Shown: positions 15,295 through 25,524 of the stretch, piece by piece
Position numbering within the stretch: position 1 is the first letter of the stretch
How the letters are laid out: the number at the start of each line of letters is the position of its first letter
Source of the DNA: Pseudomonadota bacterium
Lineage (GTDB): Bacteria; Pseudomonadota; Gammaproteobacteria; Burkholderiales; Rhodocyclaceae
Direction: 5' to 3'
DNA length: 64,000 bases
NCBI GenBank assembly: GCA_018262095.1
Contig: JAGTRW010000019.1
Span: forward strand, 1 to 64,000
The notes under the pieces: generated by a model
Databases searched by the model: none
The model's input: only the letters and a program-made list of their open reading frames with translations
Told to the model about the DNA's origin: nothing
Made by a program: the position numbers and the translations under genes

Positions 15295-16263
15295 ATGCCC
15301 TCCGAGTTCGACCTGATCGCGCGCTACTTCGCACGGCCGACGCCGCAGGCGGTGCTCGGGCCCGGCGACGACTGCGCGCTGCTCGCGCCGTCTCCTGGAA
15401 TGGAACTGGCGATCACCACCGACATGCTGGTCGCCGGAACGCATTTCCTGCCGGGCACCGATGCGCGTCAGCTCGGCTGGAAAACGCTGGCGGTCAACCT
15501 CTCCGACCTCGCCGCGATGGGCGCCAAGCCGCGCTGGGTGCTGCTTGCCGGCAGCCTGCCGGAGGCCGACGAGAACTGGCTGGCGGCCTTTGCCGACGGT
15601 CTTTTCGCCTGCGCCAAGCGCTACGGCGTCGATCTGGTCGGCGGCGATACGACGCGCGGCCCGCTCAATCTGTGTCTCACCGCGCTCGGCGAAGTGCCGG
15701 CCGGCAGCGCGCTGCGCCGCGACGGCGCGCGCGTTGGCGACGACGTCTGGGTTTCCGGCCAGCCGGGACTCGCGGCGCTCGGCCTCGCGCAGTTGCAGCG
15801 ACGCACGCAACTGCCCGAGCCCTTGGCGTCGCGCTGCATCGCCGCGCTGCAAAAGCCGACGCCGCGCGTCGAACTCGGTCTGGCGCTGCGCCAGGGATCG
15901 CTGGCGCATGCCGCGATCGACGTCTCCGACGGCCTGCTCGCCGATCTCGGCCACATCGCCGAGCGCTCCGCGGTGACCGCCGAACTCTTCGAGAACCAGT
16001 TGCCGCGCCTGCCGGCCGGCGCCGACCCGCTGCTCGCGCGCCACTGTCAATTGGCCGGCGGCGACGACTACGAACTGGTTTTTACCGCCGCGGCCGACCA
16101 GCGCCATCAACTCGCCGAGCTCGCGGCGCAGCTCGATCTGCCGTTGTGGCGAATCGGTCGTATCATTGAGGGCAACGGCGTCGTCCATTTACTCGATGAA
16201 AGCGGGCAGGCGCTGCCGCTTGCGGACAAGGGATTCGACCATTTTGCTCAAGATCGCCACTAA
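15295..16263 (+). CDS. thiL: Thiamine-monophosphate kinase
   Basis: The 322 residues are typical of ThiL: 'GPGDDCALL', 'TTDMLVAGTHF', 'KTLAVNLSDLAAMGAKPRW', 'LVGGDTTRGPLNL' and 'AIDVSDGLLADLGHI' form the aspartate-rich nucleotide and metal sites. The enzyme makes thiamine diphosphate from thiamine monophosphate using ATP. It starts directly after the nusB stop codon (TAA-ATG) and its end overlaps pgpA by 20 bases. No TPP riboswitch is visible, which fits its internal place in the operon. Confidence 0.96.
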   Translation: MPSEFDLIARYFARPTPQAVLGPGDDCALLAPSPGMELAITTDMLVAGTHFLPGTDARQLGWKTLAVNLSDLAAMGAKPRWVLLAGSLPEADENWLAAFADGLFACAKRYGVDLVGGDTTRGPLNLCLTALGEVPAGSALRRDGARVGDDVWVSGQPGLAALGLAQLQRRTQLPEPLASRCIAALQKPTPRVELGLALRQGSLAHAAIDVSDGLLADLGHIAERSAVTAELFENQLPRLPAGADPLLARHCQLAGGDDYELVFTAAADQRHQLAELAAQLDLPLWRIGRIIEGNGVVHLLDESGQALPLADKGFDHFAQDRH

Positions 16264-16741
16264 ACCGCCTTCGCTGCGCTTCCTCTTTTCGCATCCGGCG
16301 CATCTGATTGCCTGCGGCTTCGGCAGCGGCCTGTCACCGATCGCTCCGGGAACCGTCGGCACGCTGTTCGCCTGGCTGACCTTTGCCTTGTTCCGGCCCT
16401 GGCTCACCGACTTCGAGCTGCTGGCCTGGCTCGTCGTCGGCTTCGTCGGCGGTGTGCTGGCAGCTCAGCGCACCGGCGCCGATCTGGGCGTCATCGACCA
16501 CGGAAGCATCGTCTGGGACGAAATCGTCCCGTTCTGGCTGGTGCTGCTCTTCTGTCCGCCGGGACTGCTGTGGCAGGGCGCCGCTTTCCTGCTTTTTCGC
16601 CTCTTTGACATCGTCAAGCCGCAACCCGCGCGCTACTTCGACGAGCAGGTCAAGAACGGCTTCGGCGTGATGTGCGACGACCTGATCGCCGCCGGTTACA
16701 CCATCCTGGTGCTCGCCGTCATGCACTTTCCTTTCCTATGA
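16244..16741 (+). CDS. pgpA: Phosphatidylglycerophosphatase A (TTG start)
   Basis: The start is taken as TTG at 16244 because AAGGGA lies nine bases upstream and the family begins with a short 'LLKIATKPPSLRFLF' lead. The only earlier in-frame ATG lies deep inside thiL. This gives 165 residues. 'GFGSGLSPIAPGTVGTL' and 'IDHGSIVWDEIVPFWLV' carry the conserved acidic residues of PgpA, with 'FRLFDIVKPQPARYFD' after. Several hydrophobic helices place it in the inner membrane, where it dephosphorylates phosphatidylglycerophosphate. It overlaps thiL by 20 bases and pncC by four. Confidence 0.94.
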   Translation: MLKIATKPPSLRFLFSHPAHLIACGFGSGLSPIAPGTVGTLFAWLTFALFRPWLTDFELLAWLVVGFVGGVLAAQRTGADLGVIDHGSIVWDEIVPFWLVLLFCPPGLLWQGAAFLLFRLFDIVKPQPARYFDEQVKNGFGVMCDDLIAAGYTILVLAVMHFPFL

Positions 16742-17244
16742 GCAATATTTCGCAGCAGCTCGATGCGCTCGCCGTCAAGGTCGGTGCGCTGCTGACCATC
16801 AACGGCCAGAAACTGGCGACCGCCGAGTCGTGCACCGGCGGCTGGGTCGCGCAGTGCCTGACTTCGATCGCCGGCAGCTCGGACTGGTTCGAGCGCGGTT
16901 TTGTCACCTACTCGAACGAAGCCAAGCTTGAAATGCTCGGCGTCGACGCCGATACCTTGCTCGCCCACGGCGCGGTCAGCGAAGCCACCGCTGCGGCGAT
17001 GGCCACCGGCGCGCTGCGCCACAGTCACGCCGACTGGGCGCTGGCGGTCACCGGCGTCGCCGGACCCGGCGGTGGATCAAAGGGCAAGCCGGTCGGCATG
17101 GTCTGCTTCGGCTGGGCGGCCTTCGATGGCCGCGTCGAGACGCAGACGCTGCACTTCTCCGGCGACCGCGAACAGGTGCGCGCGCAATCGGTCGCCCACG
17201 CGCTGGCCGGTTTGCTCGAACGCGCGGTCCAGTGCTCGGCGTGA
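16738..17244 (+). CDS. pncC: Nicotinamide-nucleotide amidohydrolase (CinA C-terminal domain)
   Basis: The 168 residues are a stand-alone CinA C-terminal domain: 'LATAESCTGGWVAQCLTSIAGSS' includes the catalytic Ser, 'FVTYSNEAK' and 'LAVTGVAGPGGGSKGKPVG' follow. PncC turns NMN into nicotinate mononucleotide in NAD recycling. It overlaps the pgpA stop (ATGA) and is the last gene before recA; in many genomes cinA is likewise next to recA. A LexA-boxed promoter lies after it, so recA can be transcribed separately. Confidence 0.94.
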   Translation: MSNISQQLDALAVKVGALLTINGQKLATAESCTGGWVAQCLTSIAGSSDWFERGFVTYSNEAKLEMLGVDADTLLAHGAVSEATAAAMATGALRHSHADWALAVTGVAGPGGGSKGKPVGMVCFGWAAFDGRVETQTLHFSGDREQVRAQSVAHALAGLLERAVQCSA

Positions 17245-17270
17245 ACCGAGCCGCTTCGCCTTTTTAGAAT

Positions 17271-17290
17271 TACTGTATATAATTACAGTA
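17271..17290 (+). promoter_or_regulatory. LexA (SOS) box over the recA promoter
   Basis: The 20 bases TACTGTATATAATTACAGTA match the LexA consensus CTG-N10-CAG with extended TA/TA flanks. The TATAAT inside it (17278-17283) is a good -10 element, so LexA would block RNA polymerase directly. recA starts 79 bases downstream. Confidence 0.93.
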
Positions 17291-17369
17291 ATCGACGCTG
17301 ACCCAACGCGGCAGGCTGCGTACCGTCGAACATGAGATAATTCCCGTCAATAAAGACAAAGGACACGCA

Positions 17370-18392
<1,023 letters not shown>

Positions 18393-18397
18393 GGGCG

Positions 18398-18844
18398 ATG
18401 AGCGGCACGCTGCGCGAGCGTGCTCTGCGGCTACTGGCGCGCCGCGAACACGCGCGCGTCGAGCTGGCGCGCAAGCTGGCGCCGTACGCCGAGTCGGGCG
18501 AGGCGCTCGAAGCGCTGCTCGACGACCTGGCGGCACGTCGTCTGCTTTCGGACGAGCGTTACGTTGAGATGCGACTCAATGCGCGCGCGGCGCGTTTCGG
18601 CAACGCTCGTCTGGCCTACGAGCTACGCACGCAGGGGGTTTCCGAAGCCTTGGTGGCGACGGCGTTGGCCGCCAGCGATGATGAGTTGGTGCGCGCGCGC
18701 GCCGTGTGGCAGCGCAAGTTCGGCGCCAAGCCTGGCGCAGCTGATGCTACCGAGCAGGCGCGCCAGATGCGATTTTTGTTGAGCCGGGGATTTTCCGGAG
18801 AAACCGTTCGCCGTGTCTTGCGCGGCGACTTTGAAGACGACTGA
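18398..18844 (+). CDS. recX: RecA regulator RecX
   Basis: The 148 residues fit RecX: a three-helix repeat protein with 'RALRLLARREHARVELARKLA', 'LLDDLAARRLLSDERYVEMRLNARAARFGNARLAYELRTQGV' and a C-terminal 'RQMRFLLSRGFSGETVRRVLRG'. RecX caps or destabilises RecA filaments. It lies five bases after recA and just before lptB, so it is co-expressed under LexA control. Confidence 0.95.
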   Translation: MSGTLRERALRLLARREHARVELARKLAPYAESGEALEALLDDLAARRLLSDERYVEMRLNARAARFGNARLAYELRTQGVSEALVATALAASDDELVRARAVWQRKFGAKPGAADATEQARQMRFLLSRGFSGETVRRVLRGDFEDD

Positions 18845-19609
18845 ATGATGTCCGAAACCGATGCCAGCACCAGCGCGGAACGTGCCAAGAGTATCCTCTC
18901 GACGCATAACCTCAAAAAGGTCTATAAGAAACGCACCGTCGTCGAGGACGTTTCGATCACCGTCGGCAGCGGCGAGGTGGTCGGCCTGCTCGGCCCCAAC
19001 GGCGCGGGTAAAACGACCTGCTTTTATATGGTCGTCGGCCTGGTCGCGTGCGACGGCGGCGACGTCTATATCGACGACCAGAAAATCACCCATCTGCCGA
19101 TCCACCGGCGCGCCAAACTCGGCGTCTCGTACCTGCCGCAGGAAGCGTCGGTTTTCCGCAAGCTCTCCGTCGTCGAAAACATCAAGGCGGTGCTCGAGCT
19201 GCAACATTCGACGCCTGACGAAATCGAGCGCCGCGCCGAAACGCTGCTCGAAGAGCTGCACATCAGTCATATCCGCAACAGTTCGGCGGCTTCGCTGTCG
19301 GGCGGCGAGCGTCGCCGCGTCGAAATCGCCCGCGCGCTATCGACCGATCCGCGCTTCATCCTGCTCGACGAACCCTTTGCCGGCGTCGATCCGATCGCCG
19401 TTCTCGACATCCAGAAGATCATCCGTTTCCTCAAGGAACGCAACATCGGCGTGTTGATTACCGACCACAACGTTCGTGAAACCCTGGGTATCTGCGATCA
19501 CGCTTATATCCTTAACGAAGGCAGCGTTCTTGCTTCGGGGCGGCCGGACGAAATCATTTATAATGCAAACGTTCGCAAGGTTTATCTTGGCGAAAACTTC
19601 CGCCTCTGA
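18845..19609 (+). CDS. lptB: LPS export ABC transporter ATP-binding protein LptB
   Basis: The 254 residues show a complete ABC ATPase: '[20 protein letters not shown]' (Walker A), '[14 protein letters not shown]' (Q loop region), '[15 protein letters not shown]' (signature), '[16 protein letters not shown]' (Walker B) and '[23 protein letters not shown]'. These phrases are specific to LptB, which powers LPS transport with LptFG and LptC. Usually lptC and lptA lie just upstream; here recX does, one base pair from the ATG. Two adjacent ATGs (18845 and 18848) are possible starts. rpoN follows after 78 bases, as is normal. Confidence 0.97.
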   Translation: MMSETDASTSAERAKSILSTHNLKKVYKKRTVVEDVSITVGSGEVVGLLGPNGAGKTTCFYMVVGLVACDGGDVYIDDQKITHLPIHRRAKLGVSYLPQEASVFRKLSVVENIKAVLELQHSTPDEIERRAETLLEELHISHIRNSSAASLSGGERRRVEIARALSTDPRFILLDEPFAGVDPIAVLDIQKIIRFLKERNIGVLITDHNVRETLGICDHAYILNEGSVLASGRPDEIIYNANVRKVYLGENFRL

Positions 19610-19687
19610 ACCCCGCGACTAGCGCCTAAAAAATACAATGAAACGGGCAGCCTCTCACCCAGTCCGGTGGCCGATCAAGCTCCGTAA

Positions 19688-21118
19688 ATGAAACCATCCC
19701 TCCAGCTCAAGCTTTCGCAACATCTCGCGCTGACGCCTCAGTTGCAGCAATCGATCCGTCTATTGCAGCTATCGACGCTTGAGCTCGAACAGGAGTTGGA
19801 AAAGTACTTGCAGGAAAACCCGCTGCTCGAACGCGAGGAAGAAGAGTACGCGCCACAACAGGCGTCGACCAGTCAGGCCGAAACCAGCGAGCCGGCCGAA
19901 AAATCAGACGCTGAAGCCGAGCCCGAGCCACCAGCGGCTGCCTCGTCCGCCGATGACGACAGCTGGCTCGGCGAAGAAAGCACTTATTCGAGTTCGTCCG
20001 GATCGTTTGACGACGACGACAGCGATTACCACGACGTGCAGGCGGCGACCACCTCGTTGCGCGAGCACCTGTCGTGGCAACTCGGGCTGATGAACATTCC
20101 CGACCGCGACCGGACGCTGGTGCAATGCCTGATCGGCGCGCTCGACGACGATGGCTACCTGACCTTGTCGCTCGACGAGCTCGCCGACACGCTGCCGCCC
20201 GAACTCGAAATCGAGACCGAGGAATTGCAGATCGCGCTCAAGCATCTGCAATGCTTTGACCCGACCGGTGTCGGCGCGCGCAACGCGCAGGAGTGTCTGG
20301 CGTTGCAACTTGAGGCGCTGCCGGTCGATGCGACGCAGATCCTGGCGCTCAAGATCGTTCGTCAGCACTTGGATCTGCTCGCCGGGCGCGACTTCGTCAA
20401 GCTCAAGAAACTCGTCGACTGCGACGACGACGAGTTGCGCGAGGCGCAGTTCCTGATTCGCAGCCTCAACCCACGACCGGGCTCGCAGTACGCGGCGCTC
20501 GACGCACGCTACATCACGCCCGACGTCGTGGTGCGCAAGATTCGCGGCCAATGGACGGTCAACGTCAATTCCGATGCCTTTCCGCGCCTGCGCATCAACA
20601 GCCTCTACGCCCAGATCCTGACGCGCCAGCGCGGCTCGGGGCTGGCCGGTCAGTTGCAGGAAGCGCGCTGGCTGATCAAGAATGTGCAGCAGCGCTTCGA
20701 TACCATCCTGCGCGTGGCTCAAGCCATCGTCGACCGTCAGCGCCAGTTTTTCGACCATGGCGAAGTCGCCATGCGGCCGTTGGTGCTGCGCGAAATCGCC
20801 GACATCCTGGGCCTGCACGAATCGACCGTGTCGCGCGTCACGACGCAGAAATACATGGCGACGCCGCGCGGAATCTTCGAATTGAAGTACTTCTTCGGCA
20901 GTCACGTCGCGACCGAAGCGGGCGGCGCCTGCTCGGCAACGGCGATCCGCGCGCTGATCAAACAGCTGGTTGGCGCCGAAGACCAGAAAAAGCCGCTCTC
21001 GGATAGCCAGCTCTCCGAGATTCTCGGCCAGCAGGGGATCGTCGTCGCCCGGCGGACGATCGCGAAATACCGTGAGGCGTTGAGCATTCCGCCAGTTAAA
21101 CTACGCAAAACCATTTGA
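19688..21118 (+). CDS. rpoN: RNA polymerase sigma-54 factor
   Basis: The 476 residues begin with the Gln/Leu-rich activator-binding region ('[35 protein letters not shown]'), followed by an acidic low-complexity linker (about 50-120), the core-binding region, the helix-turn-helix ('[22 protein letters not shown]') and the C-terminal RpoN box '[10 protein letters not shown]'. Sigma-54 reads -24/-12 promoters and needs AAA+ activators. No such activator gene is in this window. It stands between lptB and hpf as in many proteobacteria. Confidence 0.98.
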   Translation: MKPSLQLKLSQHLALTPQLQQSIRLLQLSTLELEQELEKYLQENPLLEREEEEYAPQQASTSQAETSEPAEKSDAEAEPEPPAAASSADDDSWLGEESTYSSSSGSFDDDDSDYHDVQAATTSLREHLSWQLGLMNIPDRDRTLVQCLIGALDDDGYLTLSLDELADTLPPELEIETEELQIALKHLQCFDPTGVGARNAQECLALQLEALPVDATQILALKIVRQHLDLLAGRDFVKLKKLVDCDDDELREAQFLIRSLNPRPGSQYAALDARYITPDVVVRKIRGQWTVNVNSDAFPRLRINSLYAQILTRQRGSGLAGQLQEARWLIKNVQQRFDTILRVAQAIVDRQRQFFDHGEVAMRPLVLREIADILGLHESTVSRVTTQKYMATPRGIFELKYFFGSHVATEAGGACSATAIRALIKQLVGAEDQKKPLSDSQLSEILGQQGIVVARRTIAKYREALSIPPVKLRKTI

Positions 21119-21161
21119 CAGGCAGCGCATGAACGCAATGCCCATCACCCTCATCCCCGAA

Positions 21162-21179
21162 CCCGCGTTCACCCGCGGG
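21162..21179 (+). terminator. Short hairpin after rpoN
   Basis: The arms cccgcg and cgcggg pair around a 6-base loop, 43 bases after the rpoN stop. A G-rich stretch rather than a T-run follows, so it is a weak candidate for termination or mRNA processing between rpoN and hpf. Confidence 0.3.
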
Positions 21180-21234
21180 CGAGGGGGAATCGACGGTCGC
21201 TGACGCGCCCGTCACCTTGATAAGGAGCCACACC

Positions 21235-21561
21235 ATGAACCTGCAAATCAGTGGTCATCATCTTGAGATCACTCCGGCAATCCATGCCTACGTTACCGGG
21301 AAACTTGAGCGGGTTACGCGCCACTTCGATAATGTCATCGACGTCAACGTGATTTTGTCGGTCGACAAACTGAAGCAGAAAGCCGAAGTCACCGTTCATC
21401 TCTCCGGCAAGGATGTCTTTGTCGAGGCGATTGAAGACGATCTCTACGCGGCGATCGACAGCCTGTCCGACAAGCTCGACCGCCAGATCCAGAAGTACAA
21501 GCAGAAGGTCCAGGACCATCATCGCGGATCGAAGATCAACGTCGCTCCTGAGTCTGAATGA
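21235..21561 (+). CDS. hpf: Ribosome hibernation promoting factor, short form
   Basis: The ATG at 21235 has AAGGAG eight bases upstream and gives 108 residues, the length of short HPF/YhbH. '[27 protein letters not shown]' and '[35 protein letters not shown]' are the core alpha/beta fold. The protein binds the small subunit at the decoding site and supports 100S ribosome formation in stationary phase. It lies in the usual place between rpoN and ptsN. Confidence 0.96.
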   Translation: MNLQISGHHLEITPAIHAYVTGKLERVTRHFDNVIDVNVILSVDKLKQKAEVTVHLSGKDVFVEAIEDDLYAAIDSLSDKLDRQIQKYKQKVQDHHRGSKINVAPESE

Positions 21562-21646
21562 TTCACCCGGGGCGGTTTCGGCGTCATCCGCCGCAACCGC
21601 TCCTTCCTTACTTTCCACCTACCGCTCGCCTATGGCCAGCCTTTGT

Positions 21647-22105
21647 ATGAGTCTGATCAGTCAATTATTAGCCCCCGAAAACATCGTCCTTGACCTTGAC
21701 GCCAGCAGCAAAAAGCGAATCTTCGAGCACGCTGGCGTGCTCTTCGAAAACAATCAGGGGATCGCGCGCAGTGCCGTATTCGACAGCCTTTTTGCGCGTG
21801 AAAAGCTCGGCTCGACCGGTCTCGGTCGCGGCATCGCCATTCCGCACGGCCGGATCAAGGGCCTTTCCGAAGCCCGCGGCGCCTTTCTGCGACTGACCAC
21901 GCCGGTGCCCTTCGATTCGCCCGACAGCGAGCCGGTCGCGCTTCTTTTCGTGCTGCTGGTTCCCGAACAGGCGACCGAGCAGCATCTGCAGATCCTTTCC
22001 GAACTGGCCGAGCGCTTTTCCGAACGCAGCTGCCGCGACGCGCTGATGGTTGCCGACAGTGCCGACGCCATCGTGCGGATCTTCGCCGAGGTCGTTCATC
22101 ACTAA
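21647..22105 (+). CDS. ptsN: Nitrogen regulatory PTS enzyme IIA (PtsN)
   Basis: The start at 21647 gives 152 residues, the usual EIIA-Ntr length; an ATG five codons earlier is possible. 'LDLDASSKKRIFEHAGVLF' opens the fold and 'GRGIAIPHGRI' holds the phosphorylated His. PtsN receives phosphate from the PTS-Ntr chain (PtsP, PtsO) and affects potassium, phosphate and nitrogen control. HprK next door suggests a linked HPr branch, as in other betaproteobacteria. Confidence 0.96.
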   Translation: MSLISQLLAPENIVLDLDASSKKRIFEHAGVLFENNQGIARSAVFDSLFAREKLGSTGLGRGIAIPHGRIKGLSEARGAFLRLTTPVPFDSPDSEPVALLFVLLVPEQATEQHLQILSELAERFSERSCRDALMVADSADAIVRIFAEVVHH

Positions 22106-22195
22106 TCGCTGCGCCTGGCCTTGGGCCAGTGCTTTGCAAGCCGCCGTTAAACCCCTATCCTGTCTGTCCTCCGCCCCCTTAAGAGTGAGTGCCGC

Positions 22196-23140
22196 ATGAT
22201 CGACAAACGAACCCTGAGCATTTCCCAGCTCTACGACGACAATCTTGAGAAGCTCAAGTTGACCTGGGTTGCCGCAGTCGGCGTCGAACGGCTGGTCCGC
22301 TTGCAGGATCAGGCGGTCTACGGCCCCGACGTGGTCGGTCACCTCAACCTGATTTACAACCAGCGGGTACAGGTCATCGGCAAGGCCGAGCAGAATTGGG
22401 CCGAAAGCGCCGGTCCCGAACGCTGGGCTCGTCAAATCGACGACCTGATGGCCAGCGCGCCACCGGCGCTGATCATCGCCGACGGGCTCGACATCCCGCC
22501 AGGCGTTCGCGAATTGTGCGAGGCGACGCAAACACCGTTGTTTTCGAGTCCAAAGTCGTGCTCGGCGGTGATTGACCTGCTGCACGTCTATCTGGCGCGG
22601 CGCTTCGCCGACACGGTTTCGTCGCACGGCGTGTTCATGGACGTTTTCGGCATGGGCGTGCTGATTACCGGCGATTCGGGCGTCGGCAAGAGCGAACTGG
22701 CGCTCGAACTCGTTTCGCGCGGCCACGGGCTGGTCGCCGACGACGTCGTCGAACTGGCGCGCATTGCGCCGACGACGATCGAAGGCCGCTGTCCGGGAAT
22801 GCTGCGCGACTTCCTCGAAGTGCGCGGTCTCGGTCTGCTCAACATCAGAACGATCTTCGGCGAGACCGCGGCGCGGCGCAAAATGAAGCTCAAGCTGATC
22901 GTCCATTTGCAGAAAAATTCGATCGGCGATGATTCACCGCGCCTGCCGCTCGATTCGCAGTCGCAGGAAATCCTCGGCATTCCGGTGCGCAAGGTGGTTT
23001 TTCACGTCGCGCCCGGGCGTAACCTCTCGGTGCTGCTCGAAGTCGCGGTGCGCAACTGCATCCTGCAGCTGCGCGGCATCGACAGCATGAGCGAATTCAT
23101 CAACCGCCAGCAACAGGCTGTTCTTGACGATGGCATTTGA
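22196..23140 (+). CDS. hprK: HPr kinase/phosphorylase
   Basis: The 314 residues contain an N-terminal domain of about 130 residues and a C-terminal kinase domain with the Walker loop 'GDSGVGKSELALEL' and the HprK signature 'GRCPGMLRDFLEVRGLGLLNIRTIFGE'. The enzyme phosphorylates and dephosphorylates HPr on Ser46. In Gram-negative bacteria it occurs mainly in a shortened PTS and regulates sigma-54-linked or exoenzyme genes. It follows ptsN after 90 bases. rapZ, often the next gene, is located at 11255 instead. Confidence 0.97.
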   Translation: MIDKRTLSISQLYDDNLEKLKLTWVAAVGVERLVRLQDQAVYGPDVVGHLNLIYNQRVQVIGKAEQNWAESAGPERWARQIDDLMASAPPALIIADGLDIPPGVRELCEATQTPLFSSPKSCSAVIDLLHVYLARRFADTVSSHGVFMDVFGMGVLITGDSGVGKSELALELVSRGHGLVADDVVELARIAPTTIEGRCPGMLRDFLEVRGLGLLNIRTIFGETAARRKMKLKLIVHLQKNSIGDDSPRLPLDSQSQEILGIPVRKVVFHVAPGRNLSVLLEVAVRNCILQLRGIDSMSEFINRQQQAVLDDGI

Positions 23141-23154
23141 TTTTCCCCTATAAT
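23124..23154 (+). promoter_or_regulatory. Candidate sigma-70 promoter for psiF-like gene
   Basis: TTGACG (23124-23129) and TATAAT (23149-23154) are separated by 19 bases, two longer than ideal. The -10 is perfect and sits 37 bases before the gene start, partly inside the end of hprK. Confidence 0.45.
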
Positions 23155-23190
23155 CGAAGCACCTTCCCAAACCCCATCAAGGAGTTACCG

Positions 23191-23532
23191 ATGAAAACCA
23201 TGATCGCTCTCGTTGCTCTGGCGCTGTTCACTGGCAGCGCTTTTGCCGCCGATGCCGAGAAAAAAGCGCCATCGCCCGCGCAACAGGCGCAGCAGGACAA
23301 GATGAAAGCGTGCAACGCCGAGGCGGGAAGCAAGGCCTTGAAGGGTGACGAACGCAAGAAATTCATGAGCGAGTGCTTGAGCGCCAAGCCGGCGTCTGCC
23401 GCCGCGGCGACGCCGGCGGCTCCCGCGACGCAGCAGGACAAGATGAAGTCGTGCAACGCCGAGGCCGGAACCAAGGCCTTGAAGGGCGACGAACGCAAGG
23501 CCTTCATGAGCGACTGTCTCAAGGCCAAGTAA
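23191..23532 (+). CDS. psiF: PsiF repeat family periplasmic protein
   Basis: The ATG has AAGGAG nine bases upstream. The 113 residues start with a signal peptide ('MKTMIALVALALFTGSAFAA', cut after AFA). Two PsiF repeats follow, each reading approximately 'DKMKACNAEAGSKALKGDERKKFMSECL', separated by an Ala/Pro linker. E. coli psiF is phosphate-starvation inducible, but its function is unknown. Each repeat has two Cys that may pair in the periplasm. It has its own promoter and a strong terminator. Confidence 0.9.
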   Translation: MKTMIALVALALFTGSAFAADAEKKAPSPAQQAQQDKMKACNAEAGSKALKGDERKKFMSECLSAKPASAAAATPAAPATQQDKMKSCNAEAGTKALKGDERKAFMSDCLKAK

Positions 23533-23551
23533 TCGGTTTCAGAGTACAAAA

Positions 23552-23580
23552 ACGGCGGGGTGAGCACCCCGCCGTCTTTG
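23552..23580 (+). terminator. Rho-independent terminator after psiF
   Basis: A perfect 10-base stem (acggcggggt / accccgccgt) with a 4-base loop is followed by CTTTG. It lies 19 bases after the psiF stop and before the convergent FHA-cyclase gene. Confidence 0.8.
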
Positions 23581-23611
23581 TATCAAGCGCCGGTCAGCGC
23601 CGTACGCCTGA

Positions 23612-24454
23612 TTACTCGAAAGTCGCGCAGTCGGCGCCGGGGCTGCTTGACGACGAGGCAAACGAAATCAGTCCCTGGCCGTGGATGACGCATTCGTCGC
23701 CGCGCAGAAACAGCTCGGGCTGGCCTTCGAGCGTGACGTAGGTGCCGTTGCTGCTGTGGTCGACGAGAACGATGCGCTCGCCGCGCAGTTCGATCCTGGC
23801 GTGCTGGCGCGACGCCCGACGGTCATGGATCGCGACGTCGCACTCCGCATCGCGCCCCATCACGATCACCCGCTTGCGCTCGTTCAAGACCACCACCGCG
23901 TCGCCGTAACGCAAGACCAGCGGAACACCGAGCGTCGAGTCGGCGGGGGCGACCAGCTCGAAAATCGCCGTTCCCGCGAATTCGCCGGCCGCCGCTGCGC
24001 CCAGATCGCGCGTCGACCTTTGCAAGCGCGGCGAGAGCGCCGACTGGGTCGGCTGCGAGGTCAGCACCTGTGCAGGTTTGGCCAGCTTCGCCAGTTTCGC
24101 CGCCGTCTCGACGGCCTCGCCGGACAGCATGTCCTTCTCTTCGCTGACCTCGCCATGCGCAAAGCCGACGCGAATCGCCAATTTGACTCCCGACACCGGC
24201 GGCAGGTCGGCGACGCGTTCCTGCATTTGCAGCGCGGCCTGAAACGCCAGATCGGGCCGATCAAAAACCGCCGTCAGCCGATCACCGACGGCCTTGACCC
24301 GGCGTCCGCCGAATACCTCGACGGCGCGCTCCATGCGTTTGAAGCAACGATCGACGGCGCGCGAGGCTTCGCCGTCGCCGAGCTTCTGGCGCAGCCGGAC
24401 GCTTCCCGAGATATCGGCAAACAACACTGACAGGGTCAAGTGGGCATGGCTCAT
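23612..24454 (-). CDS. Adenylate/guanylate cyclase-like domain fused to FHA domain
   Basis: The 280 residues combine a class III cyclase homology domain (about 1-165) and an FHA domain (about 185-265). In the cyclase part 'LSVLFADISGS' holds the first metal Asp and 'RRVKAVGDRLTAVF' the second Asp position, so both metal ligands are present. The base-specifying residues are not easy to read, so activity is uncertain. The FHA part has 'VIVMGRDAECDVAIHDRRASRQHARIEL' and 'DHSSNGTYV', the phosphothreonine-binding signature. This suggests a soluble cyclase controlled by a Ser/Thr kinase; no such kinase is adjacent. The gene stands alone between convergent psiF and ttcA. Confidence 0.88.
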   Translation of the reverse strand: MSHAHLTLSVLFADISGSVRLRQKLGDGEASRAVDRCFKRMERAVEVFGGRRVKAVGDRLTAVFDRPDLAFQAALQMQERVADLPPVSGVKLAIRVGFAHGEVSEEKDMLSGEAVETAAKLAKLAKPAQVLTSQPTQSALSPRLQRSTRDLGAAAAGEFAGTAIFELVAPADSTLGVPLVLRYGDAVVVLNERKRVIVMGRDAECDVAIHDRRASRQHARIELRGERIVLVDHSSNGTYVTLEGQPELFLRGDECVIHGQGLISFASSSSSPGADCATFE

Positions 24455-24595
24455 GTTGACTCGTTGACGATCTCGTTCGGGCTACGTGGTTTCTCAATCC
24501 TCTGCGGACAGCGCGCAGTCATTGATACTGACCGTCGCCGTCCGGAAAATATGCTCAAGGCGTTTGCATCATAGCAAAAGCTCGCCTGGCGCGCG

Positions 24596-25477
24596 CTATT
24601 GACGAATCGGTACGCCCACCCCGGGCAGCGTCAATTCGTCGCCGAAGCGCGGGCCGTCGAAGACCGTGTCGCCGCCGTCCAGTTGCGCCAGTTCGGCGCC
24701 GACGTGCAGCCCCTTGAAGTCGAACAGCGCAGTGTCGGCCAGATGCGACGGAACGATGTTCTGCAGCGCCGTGAACACCGACTCGGTACGTCCCGGATAA
24801 CGCTGGTCCCAGCCGGCCATCATCTCGCGGATTTTCTGTCGCTGCAGATTGCTCTGCGAACCGCAGAGGTTGCACGGAATGATCGGGTATTCCATGCCGC
24901 GTGCGAAACGCGCGATGTCGGCCTCGCTGCAATAGGCGAGCGGCCGGATCACCACGTGCGCGCCGTCGTCGGTCACCAGCTTGGGCGGCATCGCCTTGAG
25001 CTTGCCGCCGAACAGCAGGTTGAGGAACAGCGTATGGACGATGTCGTCGCGATGATGACCGAGCGCGATCTTGTTGGCGCCGAGTTCCTTGGCGGTCCGA
25101 TAGATCACGCCGCGGCGCAATCGCGAGCACAGCGAACAGGTGGTCTTGCCCTCGGGGATCTTCTCGCGGACGATCGAATAGGTGTCCTGTTCGACGATGC
25201 GGTGCTCGATACCGAGGCTGGCCAGATACTTGGGCAGCACGTCAGAAGGAAAGCCCGGCTGCTTCTGGTCGAGGTTCATCGCGATCAGCCGGAAATCGAC
25301 CGGCGCGCGCTCGCGCAGCGCCATCAGCGTCGACAGCATGGCGTACGAATCCTTGCCGCCGGAAATGCAGACCAGCACGGTGTCGCCGTTCTCGATCATG
25401 TTGTAGTCGGCAATCGCCTTGCCGGTGCTGCTCTCGATGCGCCGCTTCAGGCGCAGGAAGGTTTTTGAATTTTCCAC
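24596..25477 (-). CDS. ttcA: tRNA 2-thiocytidine(32) synthetase TtcA
   Basis: The 293 residues match TtcA: '[13 protein letters not shown]' is the PP-loop, '[18 protein letters not shown]' holds the first C-x-x-C of the iron-sulfur site, and '[15 protein letters not shown]' the second. The enzyme activates C32 of certain tRNAs with ATP and adds sulfur. The gene is single on the minus strand; a palindromic repeat lies upstream of it. Confidence 0.97.
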   Translation of the reverse strand: MENSKTFLRLKRRIESSTGKAIADYNMIENGDTVLVCISGGKDSYAMLSTLMALRERAPVDFRLIAMNLDQKQPGFPSDVLPKYLASLGIEHRIVEQDTYSIVREKIPEGKTTCSLCSRLRRGVIYRTAKELGANKIALGHHRDDIVHTLFLNLLFGGKLKAMPPKLVTDDGAHVVIRPLAYCSEADIARFARGMEYPIIPCNLCGSQSNLQRQKIREMMAGWDQRYPGRTESVFTALQNIVPSHLADTALFDFKGLHVGAELAQLDGGDTVFDGPRFGDELTLPGVGVPIRQ

Positions 25478-25524
25478 TCGACCTCAGATATAAGCTTCAA
25501 CAACTTCGATTAAAAAAAGCAGCA

